Assembly (NCBI GenBank): GCA_002748355.1 | Contig: PDSF01000042.1 | Coordinates: 1 to 64,000, forward strand | Length of the DNA stretch: 64,000 bases | From: Planctomycetota bacterium | Lineage (GTDB): Bacteria > Planctomycetota > UBA1135 > GCA-002748355 | Reading direction: 5' to 3' | In this document: piece after piece, positions 50,293-58,166 of the stretch | Position numbering within the stretch: the stretch's first letter is position 1 | Layout: every line of letters starts with the position of its first letter | The notes under the pieces: generated by a model | Seen by the model: only the letters and a program-made list of their open reading frames with translations | Told to the model about the DNA's origin: nothing | Database searches by the model: none | Position numbers and translations under genes: made by a program

Positions 50293-50742
50293 TCACTGGA
50301 ACTCGTAGAGGACGAGGTAAACGAGCACACCCGTTACCGATACGTAGAGCCAAAGCGGCAAGGTGAATCGAGCAATCTTGCGATGCTTTGTGAGCTGCCC
50401 CTTCGCCGCAAAGAATAGAGTGATCAGGATCAAGGGCACGATCACCGCCGCCAGCACGATGTGCGAGATCAGCAGGATGAAGTAAAGGGTGCGTGCAATC
50501 CCCTCGCCCTGGAAGTGGGTCGGCTCTTTCGGGCCAAAGTGGTAGATCAGATAACAGCTCAAGAAGCAGGTCGAGAAGACAAGCGCCGTAATCATCCAGC
50601 GCTTGTGCACATTCTCCTTGCCACGTTTGATGGCAATCCAACCCATCACGATGCAGATGGTCGCGAGCCCATTGAAGATCGCGTCGACAAAGGGCAGGTC
50701 GCTGTGCTGAATGCCCAGAAACAGCTCCTGAGCCAGCATCAT
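50293..50742 (-). CDS. DUF420 membrane protein (CtaM-like cytochrome oxidase assembly factor)
   Basis: This 149-residue four-helix membrane protein of the DUF420 family has the hallmarks LPFVDAIFNGLATICIVMGWIAIKRG, ENVHKRWMITALVFSTCFLSCYLIYH and LYFILLISHIVLAAVIVPLILIT with GQLTKHRKIARFTLPLWLYVSVTG. Conserved histidines sit in NVHKRWM, YLIYHF and ISHIVLA. Bacillus CtaM, a family member, is needed for cytochrome oxidase maturation. Its start overlaps the SCO stop by ATGA. Confidence 0.92.
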   Translation of the reverse strand: MMLAQELFLGIQHSDLPFVDAIFNGLATICIVMGWIAIKRGKENVHKRWMITALVFSTCFLSCYLIYHFGPKEPTHFQGEGIARTLYFILLISHIVLAAVIVPLILITLFFAAKGQLTKHRKIARFTLPLWLYVSVTGVLVYLVLYEFQ

Positions 50743-51389
50743 CCGCTCTCCTTTGATCCGGATTTGGCGAGCCGCGCCATGTCACGAAGCAGCTTCTGCG
50801 TCTCATCTGCCTCTAAGCCGTTGTAGTAACCGCGCAGGCAACCTTTGGCATCGATCAGGAAGAATCGAACGCTGTGATAGACCTTGTCGGCCCCTTTCTT
50901 CCGCTCCTCGTCGCTGGCCTTCTCCAGCCCCAGATGCAGGGTCTTCACCGCAAAGCGCTGCACCGATTCGTATTCGTCACGAACCAAATGCACCAGCGTA
51001 GGGTCGAGTTCATGGCTCTTGCCGTATTTGGCCAGCACCTCGGGAGTATCCACCTCCGGGTCGCAAGTAATACCTACGACACAGGCATTGGGGATATCCC
51101 GAACCGCGCTCTGCATCCGCTTCACCTCCTGCGTCATCGGGATGCAGACCCCAGGGCAGGTCGAGAAGAAGAAGTAGCCAAACCAAACCTTTCCCCGCAG
51201 CGTCTCGCTACTGACCGTCGTCCCGTCAGCAGCGGTCCAGCTAAAGGAAGGCAGGGTGCCGATCTTGGGCAACTCAGATTCCGCGGAGACCCGTCCCTCG
51301 TAGAACCAGTAAAGCGAAAAACTCGCGGCGAGCACCGCCAAGAGCGCCCCGGCCCCAATCAACAGAATCCTCTTCGAAGCAGCGTCCAT
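50739..51389 (-). CDS. SCO1/SenC-family copper chaperone
   Basis: This 216-residue thioredoxin-fold protein delivers copper to the CuA site of cytochrome c oxidase. An N-terminal membrane anchor (ILLIGAGALLAVLAASFSLYWF) is followed by the CxxxC motif C78-P-G-V-C82 in FFSTCPGVCIPM and the third copper ligand H172 in YHSVRFFLID. The length and motif spacing are standard. It follows the ABC permease by 9 bp and overlaps the DUF420 gene. Confidence 0.96.
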   Translation of the reverse strand: MDAASKRILLIGAGALLAVLAASFSLYWFYEGRVSAESELPKIGTLPSFSWTAADGTTVSSETLRGKVWFGYFFFSTCPGVCIPMTQEVKRMQSAVRDIPNACVVGITCDPEVDTPEVLAKYGKSHELDPTLVHLVRDEYESVQRFAVKTLHLGLEKASDEERKKGADKVYHSVRFFLIDAKGCLRGYYNGLEADETQKLLRDMARLAKSGSKESG

Positions 51390-51398
51390 GTCGAAGCC

Positions 51399-52187
51399 TC
51401 AAGCGCGGTCGCGACCGCGATGAATAGCGCGGCTCGCAATGAATAGCATGAACAGTGCCGTGGCGCCGATAACGACGAAACACAGCGTCATCGAAGGCAA
51501 GCCGTCCGGAAGTGGCTTCCCCACATACAGGGCGTGACGCAGGGCCGCGTCACCATAGTGCAGCGGATTGAGGGTCATGATCCAGCGAATGCCCGCATAG
51601 GCTCCGCCTGCCGGGAACAGCGCCCCAGACAGCAGCCATAACGGGAAGAAGAGAAGGTTCATAACCCCGTGAAAGCCCTGCACGCTGTCGATCTTCCAGG
51701 CGAACCAGAAGCCCATCGCCGTCATGGCGAAGGCGAGGAGGGCCAGCACCAGCACCGCGAGGAGGAAGCTCCCGAAAGTCAGTTCCAAGCCAGCCAGAGG
51801 CGCCAAGAGCAGCAAGATAGCTCCCTGCAGCAGGGCGAGCAGAGCGCCCCCCAGCACCTTGCCAGCGACGATGGCCATGCGCGGTCCGGGCACCACCAGC
51901 ACGGACTGCAGGAAGCCCTTTTGACGATCCAGAATCGTCGTGATCGCCGAGAAGATGCCCGAGAACACAACCGAGAGTCCCAGGATCCCTGGGAAGAAAT
52001 AGGTCAAAAAGTCGCCTTCGCTGGCCTCGAGTGTTGGACGGAACGAACGTCCAATGCCAGCGCCAAAGATCACCCAGAACAGCACCGGGGTCATCAAGGC
52101 GCTCAAGACCCGACTGGGCTGGCGCAGGAACGCCATGATCTCGCGGCTACAAAGGGTCTGGACAATGCCCATCGGAGAAGCCTTCAT
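51399..52187 (-). CDS. ABC-2-type transporter permease
   Basis: This 262-residue membrane protein of the ABC-2 type (DrrB/NodJ-like) has six hydrophobic segments, including LMTPVLFWVIFGAGIG, YFFPGILGLSVVFSGIFSAI and SFLLAVLVLALLAFAMTAM, with the loop TTILDRQKGFLQSVLVVPGPRMAIVAGK that normally contacts the ATPase. The start overlaps the stop of the ATPase gene by ATGA (52184-52187). The partner is the ATP-binding protein just upstream. The operon with SCO and DUF420 suggests a role in cytochrome oxidase biogenesis or envelope lipid/heme handling; substrate not known. Confidence 0.92.
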   Translation of the reverse strand: MKASPMGIVQTLCSREIMAFLRQPSRVLSALMTPVLFWVIFGAGIGRSFRPTLEASEGDFLTYFFPGILGLSVVFSGIFSAITTILDRQKGFLQSVLVVPGPRMAIVAGKVLGGALLALLQGAILLLLAPLAGLELTFGSFLLAVLVLALLAFAMTAMGFWFAWKIDSVQGFHGVMNLLFFPLWLLSGALFPAGGAYAGIRWIMTLNPLHYGDAALRHALYVGKPLPDGLPSMTLCFVVIGATALFMLFIASRAIHRGRDRA

Positions 52188-53131
52188 CGTGCCGCCTCCC
52201 CGCTCTTTTCAACATGGTGGAAGGAATGCCCGGTCTTGGTCAGGAACACGTCTTCTAGCGAAGCACGGGTAATGGCCACACCTTGGATCTTCTCGCTCCA
52301 GCCTTCGTGCAGGCGCTTGGCCAGCCCGTAGGCATCCTTGGTCGCGATATGAATCGACCCGCGAAAGATCTTGGCCGAAACCTGTAGCTCCTTCTCAAGC
52401 TCAGCAAGCAAGCTCGGAGCATCCTCCGCATCGACTCTCAGCACATCGCCCTGAATCTCTGCCCGCAGGCTCTCGGGCGAAGCGCTGGCGATGGCCTTGC
52501 CGTGATGGAGGATGGTGACCGAGTCGCAGTGCTCAGCCTCATCGAGGATGTGCGTCGTCATCACCACCGTGACGCCCTCCTCGTCTCGCGCCCGCTCGAG
52601 ATTATTGCGCAGCTCGCTGCGGGCCGCAGGATCGAGACCGGTACTCGGCTCATCGAGCAGGAGCAGCTTGGGGGAATGGATCATGCCCTTGGCCACCTCG
52701 ACCCGGCGCTGCAGGCCGCCGGAGAGGGTCTTTACGCTGTCCTTGGCCCGGTCGCTGAGATCGAAGCGTTCCAGCAGCAGCTCAATGCGCTGCTTCAGAG
52801 CACGCCCTCGCAGCCCATAGAGCTGACCGGCATAACGTAGGTTGTCGATGACCCGCAGCTTTTCGTCGAGACTCGGTTTTTGGAAGACAACGCCAATACA
52901 CTGGCGCACGGCATCCTGCTGGGTAACGACGTCGTTGCCGAAGACCTCAGCCTTTCCGCTGCTCGGCTCGAGCAGAGTCGAGAGCATGCGAAAGGTCGTG
53001 CTCTTGCCGCCACCATTGGGCCCGAGCAAAGCCACGAATTGGCCAGACTCGACACGAAAATCGAGTTCGTCGACAGCGACACGCTCGCCGAACCGCCGCG
53101 TAAGAGCCTGGGTAAAAATGGGGATATCCAC
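52184..53131 (-). CDS. ABC transporter ATP-binding protein (DrrA/CcmA-like)
   Basis: This 315-residue ATPase has Walker A GPNGGGKST (residues 37-45), Q-loop VFQKPSLDEKL, signature LSGGLQRRVEVAKGM, Walker B LLLLDEPSTGLDPA, D-loop and H-loop TTHILDEAEHCD. The C-terminal extension of about 80 residues (VLRVDAEDAPSLLAEL) is usual for DrrA-type exporters. It is the first gene of the five-gene operon that runs to 49394. Confidence 0.96.
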   Translation of the reverse strand: MDIPIFTQALTRRFGERVAVDELDFRVESGQFVALLGPNGGGKSTTFRMLSTLLEPSSGKAEVFGNDVVTQQDAVRQCIGVVFQKPSLDEKLRVIDNLRYAGQLYGLRGRALKQRIELLLERFDLSDRAKDSVKTLSGGLQRRVEVAKGMIHSPKLLLLDEPSTGLDPAARSELRNNLERARDEEGVTVVMTTHILDEAEHCDSVTILHHGKAIASASPESLRAEIQGDVLRVDAEDAPSLLAELEKELQVSAKIFRGSIHIATKDAYGLAKRLHEGWSEKIQGVAITRASLEDVFLTKTGHSFHHVEKSGEAAR

Positions 53132-53288
53132 GGGAAGGGTCTCCGTTAGCGAACTAGAGCCTGATCACCAAAACCTGCGGCCGATGTCGCTAGAGCGCAG
53201 TGGGTCGACGAATCCATAACGACACAGATGGCGGAGGGGGTGCAAAGGGTAGGCAGCAAAAGTAGGTAGCAGGGCATGGGCTCGGATC

Positions 53289-54242
53289 TCAGATTCGGCT
53301 CAGACCATCAATCAGGAAGGTATCCACGAGAAGCAGGGCGAGCAGCAACGGCAGATAAAGCAGCGAAGCCAAAAACACCCGGCGAGCATCCTCTTGGGTG
53401 TGGCAGCGCACGAAGCGCACAGAGAGGCAAAGCTGCGCCACACCGATCACCAAGGCCCCCCACAAATAGACCGGACCGGCAAGCCCGACCATGGTCGGCG
53501 ACAGGCTGACGGGAACCAGCACCATCGAGCAGAGTCCGATATTGGCCTTGGTCAGCAGCCCATCCCGGTCAACCGTACTGAGCATCTTCATGCCGCCCGC
53601 CCGGTAGTCTTCGCGGTAGAGCCAGGCGATGGCAAAAAAGTGCGGCAACTGCCAAACGTAGACGATGGCAAACAAGGCCCAGGCACCAGGTGCCAACTCA
53701 TGGGCAAAGGCCGCCCAACCGATCATCGGAGGCAGGGCGCCGGTCACCGCCCCTACCAGGGTATTGAGCGAACTCAGGCGTTTGAGCGGCGTGTAGAAGA
53801 GCAGGTAGAGGACGATGGTCGCGAGGTTGAGCCAGGCCGCGAGTGGCCCGCCAACCAGCAGCACCAGCAAGCCGCCAAGAGAGCAGGCAATCAGCCCGAA
53901 GAGCAGGACTTGGAGCTCGCTGAGCCGTCCCGAGGGCAGCGGCCGCTCCCGTGTGCGCTGCATCCGTGCGTCGAGGTGCCGCTCCACGAACATATTGAGA
54001 GCCGCCGAGCCACCCGAGCTCAACCCCACCCCGAAAACCGTCACCAGCAGGACCAGGGCTGAGTGCAAACTCACCGCCTCGACCAGCATCCCCCGTTCAT
54101 AGGCCGCGAGCAGGTATCCCACCGCAACCGTGACCAAGACCAGCATCGTGAGGCGGGGCTTGGTCAACTCGACCCACACCGAGAAACCAGCGGGCTCGTC
54201 GCCGGCCGCAGCCGCGCTGGGCGACACTTCGCCGGAGCTCAT
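53289..54242 (-). CDS. ctaB: Protoheme IX farnesyltransferase (heme O synthase)
   Basis: This UbiA-family membrane prenyltransferase adds a farnesyl group to heme B, giving heme O. The 317-residue product has nine or so hydrophobic spans. The first acidic motif is NMFVERHLDARMQRTRERPLPSGR (N-x3-D-x-x-M-x-R-T-x-x-R-P), the second YREDYRAGGMKMLSTV. The ATG at 54242 overlaps the ctaA stop by ATGA; upstream frame to 54410 is a ctaA shadow. Heme O is the substrate of the CtaA enzyme encoded just upstream. Confidence 0.96.
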   Translation of the reverse strand: MSSGEVSPSAAAAGDEPAGFSVWVELTKPRLTMLVLVTVAVGYLLAAYERGMLVEAVSLHSALVLLVTVFGVGLSSGGSAALNMFVERHLDARMQRTRERPLPSGRLSELQVLLFGLIACSLGGLLVLLVGGPLAAWLNLATIVLYLLFYTPLKRLSSLNTLVGAVTGALPPMIGWAAFAHELAPGAWALFAIVYVWQLPHFFAIAWLYREDYRAGGMKMLSTVDRDGLLTKANIGLCSMVLVPVSLSPTMVGLAGPVYLWGALVIGVAQLCLSVRFVRCHTQEDARRVFLASLLYLPLLLALLLVDTFLIDGLSRI

Positions 54243-55237
54243 GCCCCCTCCTCGGCCGCGGGAAGTGCCATTGCCAAGCGATGAGCTCGACAGGTAGTCC
54301 AGACGACAAGGGCAAGAATGGCCGCGCCGCAGACCACATGCGCCGTGCGCAGCAGCATCGGCGAGCTCCACGGCGAGTCGGCAAGCCGGCCCTTGACCCG
54401 GAAGTACCAAGCGAAGAGACCGAGGAGCAACTGCAGTAGCGAGAGCCCTAGGGCAACATTCATCGGGCCGGTGAGCGCCCCCGCCTGGCGATGATCACGA
54501 GCCCGGCGCCACAAGATCGCAACGGCACTGAGTACCACGATCGCAAAACCGGCGTGGATCAGCACGGCTGGGAGAGAAAGCTCCCCTTCATGGAAGGCAT
54601 ACGAGTGCCGCACGTAGGCGCCGAGCACCAGCTGCAGCAGCAGACAGCAGATGGTCAAGACACCAAGTCGACGCAGAGAGCGAGCCGAGCCATCGGCAAC
54701 AGGGTCAGCGCTGCGAAGCCACCAACGAGAACTCAGCACCGCAAAGAAGACCAGCACCGCCAGCATCGCCTGGGCGAGGGTGGCGTGCATCACCCCCATG
54801 AAGACGCGGGCAAACTCCGACTCGGGGCTGGCGCCAAAGAGGCCGCTAAACCATTCGCGCAAGGCCGGATCACTCTGCACCTTGACGCGACCAGCGCCAA
54901 AGGCCCCCTGCACGATGGTGAGGATGAGGGCCGCCAGCGCCAGGCGCTTCATGGATTTGCGCGAGTCCAGCAGCCAGGTCACGACCGCCATCGCCGTGAT
55001 GATGAGACCGAGCAGGGTGGCGACCTTGCGGTGATTGAGTTCGTAGGCAAGACCGCCTTCGGCCTCGCGGAACCAGACCCAGAAGCGCAGGATCTCCCAA
55101 TAGGGATCGGAATCACCGGTGCGCGAGGTCGTGACGTGGGCGCCAAAGGCGATCAATACCAGGGAGCCAAAGACCGCTAGCACCGAGAGCCCGTGGGCAA
55201 GACGAGAGCGCTGCGGCTGTTGGAGAGATCTGCTCAT
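54239..55237 (-). CDS. ctaA: Heme A synthase (CtaA/COX15)
   Basis: This 332-residue membrane monooxygenase converts heme O to heme A. Eight hydrophobic spans carry the expected histidines: NHRKVATLLG (about 69), GVMHATLAQAM (about 150), VRHSYAFHEGEL (about 209), LIHAGFAIVVL (about 228) and LRTAHVVCGAAIL (about 295). The early GAHVTTSRTGDSDP matches the family glycine-acid loop. The order ctaA-ctaB with overlapping ATGA and the upstream lipoprotein (also ATGA) makes a three-gene operon. Confidence 0.95.
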   Translation of the reverse strand: MSRSLQQPQRSRLAHGLSVLAVFGSLVLIAFGAHVTTSRTGDSDPYWEILRFWVWFREAEGGLAYELNHRKVATLLGLIITAMAVVTWLLDSRKSMKRLALAALILTIVQGAFGAGRVKVQSDPALREWFSGLFGASPESEFARVFMGVMHATLAQAMLAVLVFFAVLSSRWWLRSADPVADGSARSLRRLGVLTICCLLLQLVLGAYVRHSYAFHEGELSLPAVLIHAGFAIVVLSAVAILWRRARDHRQAGALTGPMNVALGLSLLQLLLGLFAWYFRVKGRLADSPWSSPMLLRTAHVVCGAAILALVVWTTCRAHRLAMALPAAEEGA

Positions 55238-55986
55238 GACTGACCAAAGCTCAGTTCGAAGGGATGCCCCTCGGCGAGAGGAAGCGTGACCCGGACCGTC
55301 CGCGTGCCGTGGCGCTCGTGGGTGAAACGCAGCTTGTGCTGCCCCGGCGGCAAGGCGGGCAGGGTGAAGCGCCCTTCGGCATCACTCAGCGCAACGAGTG
55401 GGTGCCGGCGCACAAAGATCCAAGTGCGCATCCAGGGGTAGATGTCGGACTTGAGCATGGCGCGCTCAGGAGCCCGAAAGGCGTTCTTCGCCAAAAAGCT
55501 CTCGCCCTTGGCGAGGCGGGTATTGAAGCCAATATGGTGGCGGGACAAATACTGTGCGTTGTGCTCGATGTCCTGCGTGCTGCTCACCCGAAGCGCATCG
55601 CCAACGCGCACAGGGAGCAGGTGCGGCAGGAAGCGAAAGCCCTCGATGCGCAGCTCATGGGTCTGAGGACTCGGGTCGAAGCGCCACTTCGACCCGGCAT
55701 CCACGACCTCGACGAAGACGAAGGGCAGCCCACCCCCGGCGCCGACGACGCTCGCTTCGAGGATAGGAGCCTCGCCACCGAGCCGCTTGAGAATGCTCTC
55801 GCTGGCAACTCCGGCCCGCTCCGGCCGGATCTTTGGCCCGGCCCAGAGCACACGCCCTTTGAGCACGTGCTTCGCCTCGGCAGCGGGAAAGGGTATCGCA
55901 GGTTCAGGAAGCGGCGCCGGGGCCTCGGGCGCACAGGCACTCAACAGGGCAAGGAAGAGGACGATGAAGACGTGGGAACGCAGCAT
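55234..55986 (-). CDS. Lipoprotein with cupredoxin/carboxypeptidase-regulatory-like domain
   Basis: This 250-residue protein begins with a lipobox signal (FLALLSACAP). A Pro-rich linker leads to a beta domain (GLPFVFVEVVD ... LPVRVGDALRVSSTQDIEHN) followed by a segment YLSRHHIGFNTRLAKGESF and SDIYPWMRTWIFVRRHPLVALSDAEGRFTLPALPPGQHKLRF, which looks like a copper-type cupredoxin joined to a CarbopepD regulatory-like fold. Similar proteins often flank cytochrome oxidase genes in Planctomycetota. Its stop overlaps the ctaA start, so it belongs to the heme A operon. Confidence 0.75.
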   Translation of the reverse strand: MLRSHVFIVLFLALLSACAPEAPAPLPEPAIPFPAAEAKHVLKGRVLWAGPKIRPERAGVASESILKRLGGEAPILEASVVGAGGGLPFVFVEVVDAGSKWRFDPSPQTHELRIEGFRFLPHLLPVRVGDALRVSSTQDIEHNAQYLSRHHIGFNTRLAKGESFLAKNAFRAPERAMLKSDIYPWMRTWIFVRRHPLVALSDAEGRFTLPALPPGQHKLRFTHERHGTRTVRVTLPLAEGHPFELSFGQS

Positions 55987-56195
55987 CAGGTCGGCCGAGT
56001 CCAGAAATGAAGGGCCATGAGTCTAGCGAGCCGGCAGCTGGCAGTCAGGGCTCGTGTGGCCAGCTCATAGTAGCTCGACAGTACGCAGTCCCGACTAGCC
56101 AAGCGGCGGATTCCGAGCGGGAAGGGTGCGCGAGTTCAGCCCCCATCGGCACAGGGGGGAAGACTGCGGGAAACGCCAGAACTGCCTGGCAAAGC

Positions 56196-56224
56196 TTGAC
56201 GCTCCGTGGGCCGATCCCTATCTT
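56196..56224 (+). promoter_or_regulatory. Sigma-70-type promoter of the tRNA-Glu gene
   Basis: The -35 box TTGACG (56196-56201) and -10 box TATCTT (56219-56224) are separated by exactly 17 bp. The expected start near 56231 lies about 22 nt upstream of the tRNA. It is the best promoter match noticed in the window. Confidence 0.7.
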
Positions 56225-56252
56225 TCTCCGCCCGCCTGAGAGAGGCGGCAAG

Positions 56253-56328
56253 GCCCCCATCGTCTAGCGGCCTAGGATTCGTGGTTCTCATCCACGCGAC
56301 AGGGGTTCGAGTCCCCTTGGGGGTACCA
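56253..56328 (+). tRNA. tRNA-Glu (anticodon CTC)
   Basis: These 76 bases fold into a full cloverleaf. The acceptor stem is GCCCCCA (56253-56259) with TGGGGGT (56318-56324), with a G-U end pair. The anticodon stem CGTGG/CCACG (56280-56284, 56292-56296) frames the loop TTCTCAT with anticodon CTC at 56287-56289, and the T arm is AGGGG-TTCGAGT-CCCCT. Discriminator A is followed by encoded CCA. Reads GAG codons. Confidence 0.95.
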
Positions 56329-56368
56329 AAACGGTCGGTGAACGCAGCAGCGTTCACCGACCGTTTTT
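56329..56368 (+). terminator. Strong intrinsic terminator of the tRNA-Glu gene
   Basis: A perfect 17-bp stem (AAACGGTCGGTGAACGC at 56329-56345 with its complement at 56350-56366) closes a 4-nt loop, AGCA, and runs into a TTTTT tract at 56364-56368. It begins directly after the CCA end. Confidence 0.93.
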
Positions 56369-56861
56369 CTTTGCCCCTAGCCTTCCTGCCTGGCAGTGAC
56401 CTCCTCGCTGGCTTGCCGTCGATCTGCAGAGCACGGCCGATCGTGAAGCCACCCCCTCACGACAACCCCTTCGTTCCCCTTCAGGCCCTCATGCACGAGG
56501 TCCCCTCTTCCCGGGCGAGCCCCAAATCGAACTTCACGGCCTCGTTGCTTGGATCGCTCCTGCCCGGAAGCCTGACGAGCAGGAAGCCATCCTCGCTCGG
56601 TAGCTCAAGGCGGGACTCGCCCAAGAGCAGCTCACTGGGCAAGGGTCCGGCAAACGTCGCGGAAGGGCTCGACGAGCTCTTTCGACAGCCGCAGCGGCAA
56701 TCGGGGCAGCAGCCGGCACGGCCAAGCCCGGACCTGCAGCAGCCGACGAGGCCCCTACGCATCCCTCCGCTAGCAGAAAGAGGCTTTCGCCAGAGAGCAA
56801 AACTCCTGCAAGATGCCCCTTCGTCTCTCGCCGTTTCCCTCCCCCCGCAGAGGAAGCCCCC
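56369..56861. other. Intergenic region between tRNA terminator and argG
   Basis: No gene is supported in these 493 bp. An open frame on the minus strand (56481-56957) gives a Cys/Ser/Gly-rich product that overlaps the argG start and looks like a shadow. The region should carry the argG promoter; no clear box pair was found. Confidence 0.5.
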
Positions 56862-58082
56862 ATGGTTCGCAGTGTTTGTCTCGCCTATTCCGGAGGTCTC
56901 GATACCTCGATCATTATCCCCTGGCTCAAGGAGCACTATGACGGCTGCGAAGTCCACGCCGTCGCCGGCGATGTCGGCCAGGGTCAGGAAGAACTCGAGG
57001 GATTGGAAGAGAAGGCTCTCGCCAGCGGCGCCAGCTCCTGCAAGGTCGTCGATTGCCGGGCCGCCTTCCTCGAAGAAGTCGTCTGGCCTTGCCTAATGGC
57101 CGGCGCCGTCTACGAACGTCGCTATCTCCTCGGCACCTCCATGGCTCGCCCTGTCCTCGCCCGCGCCCAGATCGACTACGCGCGCGAAGTCGGCGCCGAC
57201 GCCGTCGCCCACGGCTGTACCGGCAAAGGCAATGATCAGGTGCGCTTCGAGCTCGCCTACCTGGCCCTCGCCCCCGAGCTCCTAGTCATCGCCCCCTGGC
57301 GCCAGTGGGATATCGAATCACGCGAAGACGCGATCGATTATGCCAATGAGCGCAAGATCCCAATCACCGCGAGCCGCGAGAAGATCTACAGCCGTGACCG
57401 CAACCTCTGGCATATCAGCCACGAGGGCGGCGCCATCGAAGACCCGGCCCACGAGCCGATCGAAGACGCCTGGATGCTCACCGTGGATCCCAAGCAGGCT
57501 CCGGACCAGGCCGAGCGGGTCAGCCTGCGCTTCGAAAAGGGCATCCCCACCCATGTCGATGGCGAAGCGTTGGGTAGCATTGCCCTGGTCGAGAAGCTCA
57601 ACGAAGTGGCCGCCCGCCACGGCGTCGGCCGCATCAACATCCTCGAGAACCGCCTCGTCGGCATGAAGAGCCGCGGCCTCTATGAGACCCCCGGCGGCAC
57701 CATCCTCTATGAGGCGATCAAGCACCTGCAGGCCGTGGTCCTCGACCGCGACACCCTGCACACCAGCGAGCAACTGGGCCTGCGCTTCGCCCAGCTCTGC
57801 TACAACGGCAAGTGGTTCTGCCCCGAACGCGAAGCTCTCGAAGCCTTCTTCCGCAAGGCCAACGAAGTCGCCAGCGGCGAAGTCACCGTCGAGCTCTACA
57901 AGGGCAGAGCCACTGCCCTGAGCGCCGAAAGCCCCTTCAGCCTCTACTGTGAAGACCTCGCCACCTTCGGCGCCGGCGGCAGCTACCGCCAGCGCGACGC
58001 AGAGGGCTTCATCCGCCTCTACAGCCTCGGCCTAAACGTCGCAGCCAAGGTGCGCCGCGATAACGGCCTAGACTGGAGCTAA
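56862..58082 (+). CDS. argG: Argininosuccinate synthase
   Basis: This 406-residue cytoplasmic enzyme joins citrulline and aspartate with ATP to argininosuccinate in arginine synthesis. The ATP pyrophosphatase P-loop is AYSGGLDTSIIIPWL at the N-terminus (residues 8-22). The family motif GTSMARPVLA (about 90), HGCTGKGNDQVRFEL (about 115), REKIYSRDRNLWHISHEGG (about 170) and YNGKWFCPEREALEAF (about 305) follow. Length is standard. No argH or other arginine genes are adjacent, so it is a lone locus. It converges with the AGCS gene over an 84-bp gap with a short CCCTGCT/AGCAGGG hairpin at 58102-58121. Confidence 0.97.
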   Translation: MVRSVCLAYSGGLDTSIIIPWLKEHYDGCEVHAVAGDVGQGQEELEGLEEKALASGASSCKVVDCRAAFLEEVVWPCLMAGAVYERRYLLGTSMARPVLARAQIDYAREVGADAVAHGCTGKGNDQVRFELAYLALAPELLVIAPWRQWDIESREDAIDYANERKIPITASREKIYSRDRNLWHISHEGGAIEDPAHEPIEDAWMLTVDPKQAPDQAERVSLRFEKGIPTHVDGEALGSIALVEKLNEVAARHGVGRINILENRLVGMKSRGLYETPGGTILYEAIKHLQAVVLDRDTLHTSEQLGLRFAQLCYNGKWFCPEREALEAFFRKANEVASGEVTVELYKGRATALSAESPFSLYCEDLATFGAGGSYRQRDAEGFIRLYSLGLNVAAKVRRDNGLDWS

Positions 58083-58166
58083 CGAGCAATCCGAGCCGCA
58101 TCCCTGCTGGGTCAAGCAGGGCTGCGCCCCCAAGGGCATCGGTCCGCGGGATTACGGTCTGCGGGA

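Noticed and set aside
50293..50806. N-terminal extension of the HEAT/barrel gene
   Set aside because: The same frame is open upstream of ATG 50290 but duplicates the coding DNA of the DUF420 gene out of frame, giving Cys/Arg-rich nonsense.
56481..56957. Minus-strand open frame of 158 codons before argG
   Set aside because: It overlaps the start of argG, is Cys/Gly/Ser-rich and lacks family motifs. Treated as a shadow.
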